A DNA stretch of 64,000 nucleotides from Paracoccus aestuariivivens (GTDB lineage Bacteria; Pseudomonadota; Alphaproteobacteria; Rhodobacterales; Rhodobacteraceae), in NCBI RefSeq assembly GCF_009711225.1, contig NZ_WMIE01000001.1:744001-808000 (forward strand), in the 5' to 3' direction. Shown in pieces: positions 26,895-36,950 of this stretch. Both the position numbers and the translations under genes were made by a program. Positions within the stretch are counted from its first letter, which is position 1. Every line of letters begins with the position of its first letter. The notes under the pieces were generated by a model. The model had not been told where the DNA came from. It searched no databases and saw only the letters and a program-made list of their open reading frames with translations.

Positions 26895-27845
26895 TCAGTT
26901 GACCGGGGTCAGCAGGGGTTGTCCGGCGAAATGCGCGGCGAGATTATCGACGACCAGTTGGGACATCTTGTCCCGCGTCTCGACCGTGCCGCTGGCATGG
27001 TGGGGATACAGGACCACGTTCGGCAGTTTACCAAAACGCGGATCGGGGTTCGGTTCGTTCAGGAAAACGTCCAAGCCTGCCGAGCCCAGTTTCCCGCTTT
27101 CCAGCGCATCGAGCAACGCGCCCTCATCGACGACCGAGCCACGCGAGATATTGATGAAGCTGCCCTCGGGGCCAAGCGCGTCCAGCGCCTGCGCGGACAC
27201 CAGATGCTGCGTCTCGGGACCGCCCGAGGCGGCGGCGATCAGCACATCCGACCAGCCCGCCATCTCGGTCACGTCGCCGAAATACTGGTAGGCGACACCG
27301 GATTTCGGCTTGCGGCCATAATAACCGATCTGCATCCCCAGCGCCTCGCAGCGTTTGGCGATGGCAGCGCCAATGCGGCCAAGGCCGACGATGCCGACCT
27401 TGCGCCCCGAAGTGGTGCGGGTCAGCGGCAGCATCCCCTTGCGACCCCAATCGCCCGAGCGGACATAGGCATCGCCCGCGACCAGATTGCGCCGCACCGC
27501 CAGCATCAGCAACACCGCGATATCGGCCACGTCATCGGTCAGAACATCGGGCGTATGGGTGAAGCGGATGCCGCGCCGGGTCATGGCGTCCACGTCCAGC
27601 GTCTCATATCCGACCGAGGAACAGGCCGCGATTTGCAACTTGGGCAGGCGCGAAAGGAACGCCTCATCGGCGGGGAAATGGCCGTTGCTGACCATCGCCA
27701 CACAGGATTCCCCGGCCTTGTCGATCAGGGCTTCGCGCTCGGCGTCGTCCGTCAGCTTGTAGAGCGGGAAGACATTGTAGGTTTCTTCAAGGATCGCCAG
27801 TTTCTCGGGGCGGATCGGGGTGCAGACCAGCACATCTTGCTTCAT
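26895..27845 (-). CDS. D-2-hydroxyacid dehydrogenase (NAD(P)-binding)
   Basis: 316 residues of the D-isomer-specific 2-hydroxyacid dehydrogenase family. The Rossmann loop GLGRIG is at about residues 154-159 and the catalytic triad Arg (NISRGSVVDE), Glu (FLNEP) and His (YPHHASG) is complete. It probably reduces a 2-keto acid such as hydroxypyruvate/glyoxylate or a keto-sugar acid. Its ATG overlaps the stop of the ABC ATPase gene (ATGA at 27842-27845), binding it to the importer operon. Confidence 0.85.
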   Translation of the reverse strand: MKQDVLVCTPIRPEKLAILEETYNVFPLYKLTDDAEREALIDKAGESCVAMVSNGHFPADEAFLSRLPKLQIAACSSVGYETLDVDAMTRRGIRFTHTPDVLTDDVADIAVLLMLAVRRNLVAGDAYVRSGDWGRKGMLPLTRTTSGRKVGIVGLGRIGAAIAKRCEALGMQIGYYGRKPKSGVAYQYFGDVTEMAGWSDVLIAAASGGPETQHLVSAQALDALGPEGSFINISRGSVVDEGALLDALESGKLGSAGLDVFLNEPNPDPRFGKLPNVVLYPHHASGTVETRDKMSQLVVDNLAAHFAGQPLLTPVN

Positions 27846-29473
27846 GCGGGGACGAGTCCTTCTGACTTGCGGGCATTGCGGCGGGTGGCCTGAACCTCGG
27901 GATCGGGGTCGAGTGAGGCCGCCAGAAGCGCCTGAGTATAGGGCATGCGCGGGGCGTCGAAGATCTGGCCGACATGGCCTTCCTCGACGATCTCGCCGGA
28001 TTTCATCACGATGACGCGGTCGGCAAAGTCGCGAACTACCGGCAGGTCATGGGCGATGAACAGATAGGACAGGCCCAGATCGCGGCGCAGACCGTCGAGC
28101 AGCTCGATCACCTGCGCCTGAATGGACACGTCCAAGGCCGAGACCGCCTCGTCGCAGATGATCAGCTTTGGCTCCAAGGCCAGCGCGCGCGCGATGGCGA
28201 TGCGCTGACGCTGTCCGCCCGAGAATTGGTGCGGGTAACGTTTCGCCATTTCAGGGCTAAGGCCCACCTGCACCAGCAGTTCCGCGACGCGATCCTTCCA
28301 GCGGGCTTTCGGCAGGATGTCGGGGTGGACGATCCATGCTTCCGAGATGATCTGATAGACCGTCATGCGCGGGTTCAGCGATTGCGTCGGGTCCTGGAAC
28401 ACCATCTGGATATCGCGGCGGATCGCGAACAATTCCTTCGGCGTCATCTTCAGCAGATCGCGGCCCTTCCAGATGACCTTGCCGCCGCTCGGCTCATCCA
28501 GCCGCAGGATCGCCCGCGCCATGGTCGATTTGCCCGAGCCGGATTCGCCCACGATCGCCACGGTTTCGCCCGGCATGATCGAGAAGCTCGCGCCCTTCAG
28601 CGCATGGAAACCGCCGTAATGCTGCTGCAAGCGGTCGACGCGTAGCAAAGGCTCGCCCAGACGGTCCTCTTCGTCGCGGGTTTCGCCCTTGCCGGGGGCG
28701 GCGTCAATCAGGCGCTTGGTATAGGGGTGCTTGGGGTTGAGATAGACCTCGGCGGCATCGCCAGACTCGACGATCTCGCCTTTGTTCATCACCACGACGC
28801 GGTCGGCGATCTCGGCCACGACACCAAGGTCGTGGGTGATCAGCAGAAGGCCCATGCCGGTCTCGCGCTGCAACTCCTCAAGCAGTGCCAGAACCTGTGC
28901 CTGAACCGTCACGTCAAGCGCGGTGGTCGGCTCGTCGGCGATCAGGATGTCAGGCTTCAGCGCCAGCGCCATCGCGATCATCAACCGCTGCCGCTGCCCG
29001 CCCGAGAACTCGTGCGGGTATTTATCCATCGCGGCTTCCGGGTTCGGGATGCCGACGCGACGCAGCAGTTCCAGCGTGCGGGCCTTGGCCTGATCCGCGG
29101 GAACGTCATGCACGGTCATCATCTCGCAGATTTGCCAGCCGACGGTATAGACCGGATTCAGATGGCTCAGCGGGTCTTGGAAAATCATCGCGATGCGGCA
29201 GCCGTTCAATTCGCGGCGCTGCTCATCGGTCATCTTCAGCAGGTCGCGGCCCTCGAACAGAACCTCGCCCGAGGTGATCTCACCCGGAGGCATGTCGATC
29301 AGGTTCATGATCGTCGAGGCCGAGACCGACTTGCCCGAACCGGATTCGCCAAGGATGGCCAGCGTCTCGCCCCGGTCCAGATGCCATGTCACGTTTCTGA
29401 CGGCGCTGACAGTTCCGGCGGCGGTGTGGAAATCGACCGAGAGGTTCCTGACCTCAAGCAGATGTTCAGCCAT
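27842..29473 (-). CDS. ABC importer ATPase, two fused nucleotide-binding domains (DppD-DppF type)
   Basis: 543 residues with two complete ATPase domains of the oligopeptide-type importer family. Walker A motifs GESGSGKS occur in both halves; the signatures are FSGGQRQR twice; the Walker B regions are [11 protein letters not shown] and [12 protein letters not shown]. It powers the two permeases encoded just upstream. Start: ATG at 29473 with GGGAGG 8 bases before, preferred to the frame start at 29518; it overlaps the permease stop by 8 bases. Confidence 0.92.
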   Translation of the reverse strand: MAEHLLEVRNLSVDFHTAAGTVSAVRNVTWHLDRGETLAILGESGSGKSVSASTIMNLIDMPPGEITSGEVLFEGRDLLKMTDEQRRELNGCRIAMIFQDPLSHLNPVYTVGWQICEMMTVHDVPADQAKARTLELLRRVGIPNPEAAMDKYPHEFSGGQRQRLMIAMALALKPDILIADEPTTALDVTVQAQVLALLEELQRETGMGLLLITHDLGVVAEIADRVVVMNKGEIVESGDAAEVYLNPKHPYTKRLIDAAPGKGETRDEEDRLGEPLLRVDRLQQHYGGFHALKGASFSIMPGETVAIVGESGSGKSTMARAILRLDEPSGGKVIWKGRDLLKMTPKELFAIRRDIQMVFQDPTQSLNPRMTVYQIISEAWIVHPDILPKARWKDRVAELLVQVGLSPEMAKRYPHQFSGGQRQRIAIARALALEPKLIICDEAVSALDVSIQAQVIELLDGLRRDLGLSYLFIAHDLPVVRDFADRVIVMKSGEIVEEGHVGQIFDAPRMPYTQALLAASLDPDPEVQATRRNARKSEGLVPA

Positions 29474-30392
29474 TCTTGCGGCCTCCCATTTCAAGGCGCC
29501 AGCGCTGCACCGGATCAAGCGCGATCCGCATCCAAGCCGACAGAAGGTTCAAGGACAGCGTGGTCAGGATGATCGCCAGACCCGGCCAGAAGGACAGCCA
29601 CCATGCATTCGTCAGGTAAGGCCGACCTTGGCTGACCATCAGGCCCCAAGTGATCTCGGGCGGCTGGATGCCGATGCCCAAGAAGGACAGCGAGCTTTCT
29701 GCCAACATGACAAAGGCGAAATCCAGCGTCGCGATGGTGATCAGCGTCGGCATCACCACCGGCAGGATGTGGCGGAAGACGATGCGGCGATCCGAGGTGC
29801 CCATGACGCGCGCCGCCGAGATGAACATGCGCTCGCGCACTTCCAGAACCTCGGCGCGGGTGGTGCGCAGATAGATCGGGATGCGGGTGATCGCCAGAAC
29901 CAGCACGATATTCGCGACCGAGGGTTCCAGCATGTAAAGCACGATCACCGCCAGCAGCAGCGAGGGGAAGGACATGATCACGTCGCCAAGACGCATGATC
30001 GCCCCGGACCAGCGGCTGCGCGTATAGCCCGCGACCAGCCCAAGCGCCGAGCCGATGATCATCGAGCAGATCACCGCACCGGCAGCGACAGCCATGGTGT
30101 TTTGTGCGGCGACGATGATGCGCGGCAGCAGCGGGCGGCCCAACTGGTCCGCGCCGAGGATATACATGAAGCCGCGCGAAAGCTCGAAGGGCGGTGCGTT
30201 GCGGCCGCGCAGGTTCTGGCGCGTCGCCTCATCCGACAGCCAGATCGGGCCGAAGATCGCGCAAAGCACGACGACCAGCAGGAAAAGCGCGGCGAAGAAG
30301 GCGAATTTATCGGCCCAGAGCAGTCGGATGAAGGTTCCGATGCGTCCGCGCTCTTTCGGGGTCGTCGTTGTGTTGGTTTGGCTCATGGTCAT
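29466..30392 (-). CDS. ABC importer permease, DppC type
   Basis: 308 residues (306 if the ATG at 30386 is used). It has an N-terminal membrane helix (FAFFAALFLLVVVLCAIFG), a periplasmic loop, then the BPD-type permease domain with the EAA-like motif around AARVMGTSDRRIVFRHILP. It pairs with the DppB-type permease encoded 4 bases upstream. Confidence 0.9.
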   Translation of the reverse strand: MTMSQTNTTTTPKERGRIGTFIRLLWADKFAFFAALFLLVVVLCAIFGPIWLSDEATRQNLRGRNAPPFELSRGFMYILGADQLGRPLLPRIIVAAQNTMAVAAGAVICSMIIGSALGLVAGYTRSRWSGAIMRLGDVIMSFPSLLLAVIVLYMLEPSVANIVLVLAITRIPIYLRTTRAEVLEVRERMFISAARVMGTSDRRIVFRHILPVVMPTLITIATLDFAFVMLAESSLSFLGIGIQPPEITWGLMVSQGRPYLTNAWWLSFWPGLAIILTTLSLNLLSAWMRIALDPVQRWRLEMGGRKNG

Positions 30393-30395
30393 GAC

Positions 30396-31310
30396 TCAAT
30401 ACCGGATGCGAGGATCAAGCATCGCATAGGCGAGATCGATCAAGAGATTCATGATGAAGATGGCCACGGCGGAAACCATGATTGCGGCAAGGATCACGGC
30501 GAAGTCGCGCTGCAGGATGGCGTCGATCATCAGTTTGCCGATGCCGGGGAAGCCGAAGATGGTCTCGACCACCACCGCGCCGTTCAGAATGCCCGCCGCC
30601 TGATCGCCGATGACGGTGATCACCGGCAGCATGGCGTTGCGCAGACCGTGGACGAAAATGATCGGACGCGGCGGCACGCCCTTGGCCTTGGCGGTCTTCA
30701 CATAGGCCGAGGAAAGCGCCGTGATCATCGAGCCGCGCACGACCTGCAGAATCAGACCGAAGGGGCGGATGAACAGGACCGAAATCGGCAAAATCCAATG
30801 CCAGATCGTCCCCGTCCCCGAGGTCGGCAGCCAGCGTAACTGCACCGCAAAGATCACGATGCCGACGATGGCGATCCAGAAATCCGGCGCCGAAGCCCCG
30901 ATCAGCGAGAAGAAGCTGGTGATCCGGTCGAACACCCCGCCAACCTTGAAGGCGGCGAGCGAGCCGATGACAATGGCCGCGACGGTGACCAGCGTCATGG
31001 TGATGACGGCCAGCGTCAGGGTCCAGCGGAAGCCCTCAAGCACGACCTCCATCGCGGGGCGGGCCTGACGGATCGACTCGCCGAAGTCGAAATGCAGCAG
31101 GTCCCAGACATAGCGCCCGAATTGCACGATCAGCGGATCGTTCAGCCCGTGCAACTCGCGGAACTTGTCGCGCATTTCCTGCGTAGCGTCGATCGGCAGG
31201 TAAAGATCGGTGGGGTCGCCCGTCAGGCGCGACAGGAAGAAGACAAGGACGATGAGGCCGACAAGCGAGATCGCGCTCGCCATGGCCCGTTTGCCGATGA
31301 ATCGTTTCAT
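30396..31310 (-). CDS. ABC importer permease, DppB type
   Basis: 304 residues, about six membrane segments, N-terminal signature of DppB permeases (SRLTGDPTDLYLP, HGLNDPLIVQFGRY) and the EAA loop YVKTAKAKGVPPRPIIFVHG. It forms the channel with the DppC-type permease. The ATG is 77 bases after the binding-protein gene, with a hairpin in between. Confidence 0.9.
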   Translation of the reverse strand: MKRFIGKRAMASAISLVGLIVLVFFLSRLTGDPTDLYLPIDATQEMRDKFRELHGLNDPLIVQFGRYVWDLLHFDFGESIRQARPAMEVVLEGFRWTLTLAVITMTLVTVAAIVIGSLAAFKVGGVFDRITSFFSLIGASAPDFWIAIVGIVIFAVQLRWLPTSGTGTIWHWILPISVLFIRPFGLILQVVRGSMITALSSAYVKTAKAKGVPPRPIIFVHGLRNAMLPVITVIGDQAAGILNGAVVVETIFGFPGIGKLMIDAILQRDFAVILAAIMVSAVAIFIMNLLIDLAYAMLDPRIRY

Positions 31311-31357
31311 ATTGGGTTCCTCGACCGGGGGCCGTGCGGCCAGTCGTGTGAGGCAAA

Positions 31358-31377
31358 GGGGAGGGTTGCCCCTCCCC
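31358..31377 (-). other. Hairpin between binding-protein and permease genes
   Basis: GGGGAGG and CCTCCCC pair over 7 bases around a 6-base loop, 10 bases after the binding-protein stop on the minus strand. Such intercistronic stems commonly protect the upstream message in importer operons, giving more binding protein than permease. Confidence 0.6.
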
Positions 31378-31387
31378 CGCAGTCAGA

Positions 31388-32890
31388 TCACTTGAATCCG
31401 ATTTCGGACAGGCGCAGTTCGCTGTTCGTCGAGATCGTCGGCGTGAAGTCGAGGCGCGGGTTCACCCGGCTGAAGCCGACCATGTGGAACATCTCGACAT
31501 CGCCGATCAGGTTCTCATGGATGTCCTTCATCACATCCGACCACAAAGCCGCGCGGTCATCGCCGCTGGCCTCGGTCGCCTTGGCGATCTCGGCGTCGAG
31601 TTCCGGATAGACCAGACCCGATTGCAGCCCCTCGGTGCCATATTTGAAGTACATCGAGAAGACCGGGTCGCCCTTGGCATTGTCATGCTGGGCGGCGACC
31701 AGTTGCGGGCCACGACCCTCGGCGAAGGGGCGGTTGTAGTAGGTGTTGTAGTCCGCGACTTCCTTCATCTCGAGCTTGGTGTTGAAGCCCGCGTCGTTCA
31801 GCATCTGCGACATGGCCTCAAGAATCTCGGAGATGTTCGGGAACATGCCCAGACGACCGACGATCAGGATTTCCTGATCGACCGGCACGCCGGCGGCCTT
31901 GGCCTCGGCCAGCAGCGCCTTGGCGCGCTCAAGATCGAAGGGATAGGGTTTCAGGTCCTTGTTATAGCCCAAGGTGGTCGGCGGCACGACGGCGGTAGCC
32001 TTGGCCGAGTCCTTGCCGACAAGCGTGCCGATGAAGGCGTCGCGGTCGATGGCGAGGTTCATCGCCTCGCGCACGCGGCGGTCGTTTAGCGGCGCGGTCG
32101 CGTGATCGACGCGCAGATAGGTGGTTTCCGAGTTCGGATACGAGAAGTCCATATCCGGGTTCGTCGCATCCAGCTCGCTGATGACCGGGGCGATATCGGC
32201 CTCACCGACCTCGACCATGGCGGCGCGGACGGCGCTGTCATCGCGGAAGACGTAGGTCGCCTTGGTCACCTTGGGCTTGTCGCCCCAGTAATCCGCGCGC
32301 TGGGTCAGGACAATATTCGTGCCGATATTGCGCTCGGTCATGGCATAGGGGCCGGTGCCGATGGGCTGCTGCACCATCTCAAGCGGGGTTTCCTCGGGGA
32401 CGATGGTCAGCGAGGACATCAGCAGCGGCAGGATCGGCTGGGCCGGATCGGTGGTGATGTCGATGGTGAAATCGTCGACCTTGGTCGCGTTGATCTTGAA
32501 GCCGCCGAAATACTTGCCGCCGACTTCGCAGGTCATCTTGTCGCTGATCGTGCGCTCCAGCGAGTGGATCACGTCCTGCGCCTTGAAATCCGTCCCGTCC
32601 GAGAATTTGACGCCCTGACGCAGCTTGAAGCGCCAGGTGCCGGGCTGGGTCTCTTCCCAGCTTTCGGCCAGAAGCGGCTTCAGCGTGGCGGTCGCTGGCT
32701 CATAGACGGTCAGCGTCTCGCTGATATTGCCCAGAAGGACGCGGCCGATGTTGGATTGTGACGACATGCACGGGTCGATCAGCTCCAGCTCTTCGCTGAG
32801 AACGATGGTGACGTCGGTCTTGTCCTGCGCGAATGCCGCACCAGACATGATGGTGCTGGCAAGCAGCGCTCCGAATAGGGTCGTTTTCAT
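31388..32890 (-). CDS. Periplasmic solute-binding protein, family 5 (DppA/OppA type)
   Basis: 500 residues with a Sec signal peptide ending near AAFAQ (residue ~21). The SBP family 5 fold is seen in LLAESWEETQPGTWRFKLR, VKFSDGTDFKAQDVIHSLER and REAMNLAIDRDAF. Two cysteines (DPCMSS, MTCEVGG) may form a disulfide. Family members bind peptides but several bind sugar acids or opines; the neighbourhood argues for an aldarate or related acid. AGGAGG-like GGGAGGAAGT precedes the ATG. Confidence 0.9.
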   Translation of the reverse strand: MKTTLFGALLASTIMSGAAFAQDKTDVTIVLSEELELIDPCMSSQSNIGRVLLGNISETLTVYEPATATLKPLLAESWEETQPGTWRFKLRQGVKFSDGTDFKAQDVIHSLERTISDKMTCEVGGKYFGGFKINATKVDDFTIDITTDPAQPILPLLMSSLTIVPEETPLEMVQQPIGTGPYAMTERNIGTNIVLTQRADYWGDKPKVTKATYVFRDDSAVRAAMVEVGEADIAPVISELDATNPDMDFSYPNSETTYLRVDHATAPLNDRRVREAMNLAIDRDAFIGTLVGKDSAKATAVVPPTTLGYNKDLKPYPFDLERAKALLAEAKAAGVPVDQEILIVGRLGMFPNISEILEAMSQMLNDAGFNTKLEMKEVADYNTYYNRPFAEGRGPQLVAAQHDNAKGDPVFSMYFKYGTEGLQSGLVYPELDAEIAKATEASGDDRAALWSDVMKDIHENLIGDVEMFHMVGFSRVNPRLDFTPTISTNSELRLSEIGFK

Positions 32891-32966
32891 ACTTCCTCCC
32901 AGGTTTTCAGTCGTTTCGAATGCCGCGCCCTCCTCGGCGCTTGTCGTCTCGAATCAACTCCTCAAT

Positions 32967-32978
32967 TAATATATTAGT
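32967..32978. promoter_or_regulatory. Putative GntR operator copy upstream of the importer operon
   Basis: TAATATATTAGT, whose first 10 bases are a perfect dyad, lies 77 bases upstream of the binding-protein ATG. It differs by one base from TGATATATTAGT in the divergent promoter of the GntR gene (38769-38780). Confidence 0.5.
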
Positions 32979-32982
32979 GCAT

Positions 32983-33885
32983 CTAAAATCTTTGAGAACC
33001 CTCTTTGTTGCGGCCGCGCGCCATTGTACCGATCAGGATTGCTGAAATGATGATGCCCGCGCCGATCCAGGTCGAGATACCGGCCACCTCGCCGAAAAAG
33101 ACGAATGCCAGCAAAGCAATAACGGGAAGGCGCAGGAAATCAAGCGGCGCGAGGAACGAGGCGTCGGCCAGCGAGAACGCCCGCGTCACTAGGGCCTGAC
33201 TTGCTGCCCCCAGCGCCCCTTGCGCTGCCAATAGCCCAAGGGCACGGGAATCAGGGGTTTGCCACACCGACAAGGCCAGAACGAAGGCCAGCGGCACCAT
33301 GGCAATCAGGTTCCATGCGACCAGACGATCCGGCCTGTCACGTCCCGACATGCTTTTCAGGATCAACTGGATCAAGGCCGTCAAGACCGCCCCTGCCAAG
33401 GCAAAAAGCAATGCCGGATCGAAACTGCCCGCGTCGGGCCGGATAATGACCAGCATCCCCAGAAAACCGACCAGCACTGCAATCGCACGGGCGATGGTCA
33501 TCTGTTCGCCAAGCAGAAGACACGCGCCCAGCAGCAGAAAGATCGGCGTCGAGAAACTGATCGCCGTGACATCCGAAAGCGATGCTTTGGCAAAGGCCAC
33601 GAACAACGCAAGCAACGAGGCAAGCTTCAGCGCCGCGCGCAGGACATGCAGCCAGCGATACGGCGAGCCCATCAGATCACCGCTTCGCAAGATCCACGGC
33701 AGCAAGAATACCAGACCGAAGGCTGCTCGGAAAAAGCCGATGATAAAGGGATGCACCTCTCCGGCAAGAAGCCGGACGATCACCCCGTCGCAGGCGTTCA
33801 GCAGCGTGGCCAGAACCATCATCCCAGCGGCAGCCAGCAAAACCTTGCGGCGATGGGATTCGGGCAAGCCCTCGGCCACGGTCAT
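32983..33885 (-). CDS. EamA/DMT family membrane transporter
   Basis: 300 residues if started at the ATG at 33885 (the frame is open to 34002 but would overlap the upstream gene). Ten predicted membrane segments in two EamA halves, for example GVIVRLLAGEVHPFIIGFFRAAFGL at the start of the first (shown only in part: HPFIIGFFRA) and TFSLADASF-like RAFSLADASFLAPLDFLRLP in the second. DMT proteins mostly export metabolites. It is 22 bases downstream of the Ldh-type gene on the same strand, so it is likely the last gene of the sugar-acid dehydratase operon. Confidence 0.85.
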   Translation of the reverse strand: MTVAEGLPESHRRKVLLAAAGMMVLATLLNACDGVIVRLLAGEVHPFIIGFFRAAFGLVFLLPWILRSGDLMGSPYRWLHVLRAALKLASLLALFVAFAKASLSDVTAISFSTPIFLLLGACLLLGEQMTIARAIAVLVGFLGMLVIIRPDAGSFDPALLFALAGAVLTALIQLILKSMSGRDRPDRLVAWNLIAMVPLAFVLALSVWQTPDSRALGLLAAQGALGAASQALVTRAFSLADASFLAPLDFLRLPVIALLAFVFFGEVAGISTWIGAGIIISAILIGTMARGRNKEGSQRF

Positions 33886-33907
33886 GCCGGTAACTTGTGG
33901 AAAGACA

Positions 33908-34981
33908 TCAGCATACCGGCGTCGCTTCCTTGATCTGCGAAGGAACGGCGACGCCCAGATCGGCGGCCCGAGCAGCGATCCTTGGCCAGAGTTCGTCAGC
34001 AACCGGCACGCCTTCGATCAAAGCTGCGCGGCGCTTTCTGGCGGCGGAATCGCCCGGAACCCTGACCCCACCGCGTGTCTGCGGAGCCGGAGGGTTGGTC
34101 TGACAGGCATTCACCAGCCAGTCAGCCTGTTCGCGGAATGCGTCGATCCCCGCGAATGCCTGAGGGTCGATCACCTGAATAAAGGCGCTTTGCGCCAACG
34201 GACCTGCAGGAGTGTTCGCCCTCCCCTTGCCCGAAAGCCCCTGCCCCAGCAATTCGACCATCAGACCCAGCCCGTAGCCCTTATGTCCTTTCAGCGCGCC
34301 GCCCAAGGGCAATAGCGAGCCGCCGCGCTCGGTCACTTCGCGCGGATCGTCGGTCGGCTCGCCAGTTGCCGTCAGCGCCCATGCTTCGGGGAAACGTTCG
34401 CCCGCTTTTGCCAAAGTCTGCGTCATGGTCGTTGTCGTGATCGAGGACGAGACGTCGATCAGCACCGGATCGCCCGAGGTCGGAAAGCCCGCCGCAATCG
34501 GGTTCGGCGTCAGCACCGGCTTGGTCCCGCCATAAGGAGCGACACGCGATGCCGCCGGATTCGAGCACGAGATCTGCACGATCAGCCCGCGATCCGTCAG
34601 TTCCCGCATATAGGCCGAAAGCGCGCAGGTATGGTGTGTATTCCGGATCGCGGCGGTGACAACGCCGTAGGTGGCGACGCGGTCAGCCGCCTGTTCCAGC
34701 GCGCGGGTCAAAAGCCACGCGCCCGGCAGCAGCATCCCGTCCCAGACGAATGTCGCGCCGCGATCCGTGACGATCTCGGGTTCGCCGGAACCGCGCAATG
34801 ATCCGTCCGCCAGACTGTCCAGATACCACGGCAGCAAGCCGACGCCGTGAGTCTCGTGGCCGATCATGTCGCCTTCGACCAGCACCTGCGCCGTGACGCG
34901 GGCCTTGTCCCGTTCCATTCCGGCTGCGGCCAGCAGCGCCTCGGCATAGCCCGTCAGGGCCTCGCGTTCTATCCGTGGCAT
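33908..34981 (-). CDS. Ldh family (malate/L-sulfolactate type) NAD(P)-dependent oxidoreductase
   Basis: 357 residues of the type-2 malate/L-lactate dehydrogenase family, which has its own fold rather than a Rossmann domain. Typical blocks are GDMIGHETHGVGLLPWY with the conserved His pair, RNTHHTCALSAYMRE, SCSNPAASRVAPYGGTKPVLTPNPIA and GGALKGHKGYGLGLMVELL. Members act on 2-hydroxy/2-keto acids such as malate, ureidoglycolate, 2,3-diketogulonate or sulfolactate. In this operon a keto-sugar acid is likely. Confidence 0.88.
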   Translation of the reverse strand: MPRIEREALTGYAEALLAAAGMERDKARVTAQVLVEGDMIGHETHGVGLLPWYLDSLADGSLRGSGEPEIVTDRGATFVWDGMLLPGAWLLTRALEQAADRVATYGVVTAAIRNTHHTCALSAYMRELTDRGLIVQISCSNPAASRVAPYGGTKPVLTPNPIAAGFPTSGDPVLIDVSSSITTTTMTQTLAKAGERFPEAWALTATGEPTDDPREVTERGGSLLPLGGALKGHKGYGLGLMVELLGQGLSGKGRANTPAGPLAQSAFIQVIDPQAFAGIDAFREQADWLVNACQTNPPAPQTRGGVRVPGDSAARKRRAALIEGVPVADELWPRIAARAADLGVAVPSQIKEATPVC

Positions 34982-35035
34982 GAAGCCTCCGTCTGTCGTA
35001 AATGGAAGGCGGCCTTGCCGCCTTCGCCATGTTGG

Positions 35036-35746
35036 TTAACGCCCGTTGGCAGCCCGCCATTCCGCGAACAAATCAAGGTTCGTTTCATCCGTAGCCGGAT
35101 AAAGCCCGATGATCGTGGCCCCGCCCTTGACCCGTTCGACGACGAAGTCTTCGTAAGCCGTCATCTCGACCGCCTCATCGGCAATTTCGTCGGCAATTTC
35201 GGCAGGGATCACGATGACGCTGTCATCATCGCCGACCACGATATCGCCCGGGAACACCGGAACGTCGCCGCAACCGATCGGCACATTGATATCAATGGCC
35301 TCGTGCAGGGTCAGGTTCGTCGGCGACGACGCGCGGTGGTGATAGGACGGGATGTCAAGCTGCGCGATCGACATCGAATCCCTGAAACCGCCATCGGTGA
35401 CGACGCCAGCCCCGCCCCGCACCATCAACCGCGTGATCAGGATGTCGCCAGCCGAGGCCGCGCGGGCATCCTTGCGGCTGTCCATGACCATGACATGACC
35501 CTCGGGACATTGCTCGATGGCCGCACGCTGCGGGTGGTCCGGATTGCGGAAGACCGTCATCGGGTTACGGTCCTCGCGCGCGGGCATGTAGCGCAGGGTG
35601 AACGCCGGACCGACCATGTTGCGCCCACGCGGGCGCAACGGACGCACATCCTGAATCGTCTGGTTGCGCAGTCCACGCTTGTAAAGCGCCGAGCAAAGCG
35701 TGGCGACCGAGACGCCCATCAGTTTCTCACGGGTCGAGGGGTTCAA
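35036..35746 (-). CDS. RraA-like / HMG-type aldolase family protein
   Basis: 236 residues. The RraA/4-hydroxy-4-methyl-2-oxoglutarate aldolase fold is recognised from GPAFTLRY, ASAGDILITRLMVRGGAGVVTDGGFRDS, FPGDIVVGDDDSVIVIP and the acidic C-terminus. The block GG..TDGG.RD keeps the Arg-Asp pair used for metal and pyruvate binding in the aldolases, so an aldolase role is more likely than RNase E inhibition. In context it may cleave a keto-deoxy aldarate to pyruvate and tartronate semialdehyde; this is inference. Confidence 0.8.
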   Translation of the reverse strand: MNPSTREKLMGVSVATLCSALYKRGLRNQTIQDVRPLRPRGRNMVGPAFTLRYMPAREDRNPMTVFRNPDHPQRAAIEQCPEGHVMVMDSRKDARAASAGDILITRLMVRGGAGVVTDGGFRDSMSIAQLDIPSYHHRASSPTNLTLHEAIDINVPIGCGDVPVFPGDIVVGDDDSVIVIPAEIADEIADEAVEMTAYEDFVVERVKGGATIIGLYPATDETNLDLFAEWRAANGR

Positions 35747-35747
35747 T

Positions 35748-36938
35748 TCAGCCTCCGAAAGTAGTCGTTTCGACGGTCCAGTCGCGGGCCTTGCCGGTCA
35801 GGCTGCATCCCAGACCATGACGCGCCGGAACGATCATGCGACCATCGCGGATTTCGAGCTCCTCGTTGAACAGCGGCGCGAGCCAGTCGAAATGCTCGAC
35901 CCAAGGCTCATGCGGATAGGCAGCCGCCAGATGCAGGTGGATCTCCATCGCGAAATGCGGCGCAAGGCGCATACGCTTGGCATCGGCCTGCGCGCAGATC
36001 TTCAGGAACTGGGTGATACCTCCGACACGCGGCGCATCGGGCTGGATGAAATCGACCGCATCGGCGCGGATCAGCGCCATATGCTCATCAGCCGAGGCCA
36101 GCATCTCGCCAGTGGCAATCGGCGTGGCCAGTTCGCGCGCCAGCAAGGCATGGCCTTCGGCGTCATAGGCGTCCAGCGGTTCCTCGATCCATTCGAGGTT
36201 CAGGGGCTCGACCAAGCGGCCAAAGCGCAACGCGGTCACGCGATCCCATTGCTGGTTGGCATCGACCATCAACGGCACGCGGCCATTCAGATGCTCGGTC
36301 ACGGCATCCAGTCGGCGCAGGTCGATCATCGGGTCGGGTTGGCCGACCTTGATCTTGATCCCGCCGATGCCCGAAGCCAGCGATTGGTCAATTGCGGCCT
36401 TCACCTCGTCGATCGAGGAGGACAGGAACCCGCCCGAAGTATTGTAGCAGGCCACCCCGTCACGATGCGCACCAAGCAGTTTTGCCAAGGGCAGTCCGGC
36501 GCGTTTCGCTTTCAGATCCCACAGGCAGATGTCCATCGCGGCAATCGCTTGAGTGGCAATACCCGAACGCCCGACCGAGGCGCCCGCCCAGCACAGCTTA
36601 TCCCAAAGACGGGCGATATCGTTCGGGTCTTCGCCGATCAGGTTATCCGCGATTTCGCAGGCATGGGCATAAAGGCCGCGACCACCGGCGCGTTTCGAAT
36701 AGCTGAAACCAAGCCCCGAAAAGCCCGCTTCGGTTTCGATCTCGCAGAACAGGAAGGCGACTTCGGTCAGCGGTTTCTGGCGGCCTGTCAGAACTTTCGC
36801 ATCGCTGATCGGACGGGCAAGCGGCAGATAGGCCAGCGACAGCTTGACCGTTTTGATCGCGTCCTGCGTGGCCGGACCTGCAGCAAAACCCGCTTTGGGA
36901 GGCTGCGCCGGAATCAGGCGTTTGTCGGTGTCAAACAT
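35748..36938 (-). CDS. Enolase-superfamily dehydratase, galactarate/L-talarate type
   Basis: 396 residues of the mandelate racemase subgroup. The Lys-x-Lys base is in GGIKIKVGQ, metal ligands are Asp in LMVDANQQWD, Glu in EWIEEPLDAYD and Glu in IATGEML, and the His base is in RLAPHFAMEIHLHLAAAYP. The last block is characteristic of L-talarate/galactarate dehydratases (TalrD/GalrD), which give 5-keto-4-deoxy-glucarate. AAGGAGG lies 7 bases before the ATG. It starts 12 bases after the IlvD-like gene. Confidence 0.85.
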   Translation of the reverse strand: MFDTDKRLIPAQPPKAGFAAGPATQDAIKTVKLSLAYLPLARPISDAKVLTGRQKPLTEVAFLFCEIETEAGFSGLGFSYSKRAGGRGLYAHACEIADNLIGEDPNDIARLWDKLCWAGASVGRSGIATQAIAAMDICLWDLKAKRAGLPLAKLLGAHRDGVACYNTSGGFLSSSIDEVKAAIDQSLASGIGGIKIKVGQPDPMIDLRRLDAVTEHLNGRVPLMVDANQQWDRVTALRFGRLVEPLNLEWIEEPLDAYDAEGHALLARELATPIATGEMLASADEHMALIRADAVDFIQPDAPRVGGITQFLKICAQADAKRMRLAPHFAMEIHLHLAAAYPHEPWVEHFDWLAPLFNEELEIRDGRMIVPARHGLGCSLTGKARDWTVETTTFGG

Positions 36939-36950
36939 AAGGTGTCCTCC

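Noticed and set aside
29193..30839. 548-codon open frame on the plus strand
   Set aside because: Antisense of the ABC importer genes, with charged low-complexity sequence.
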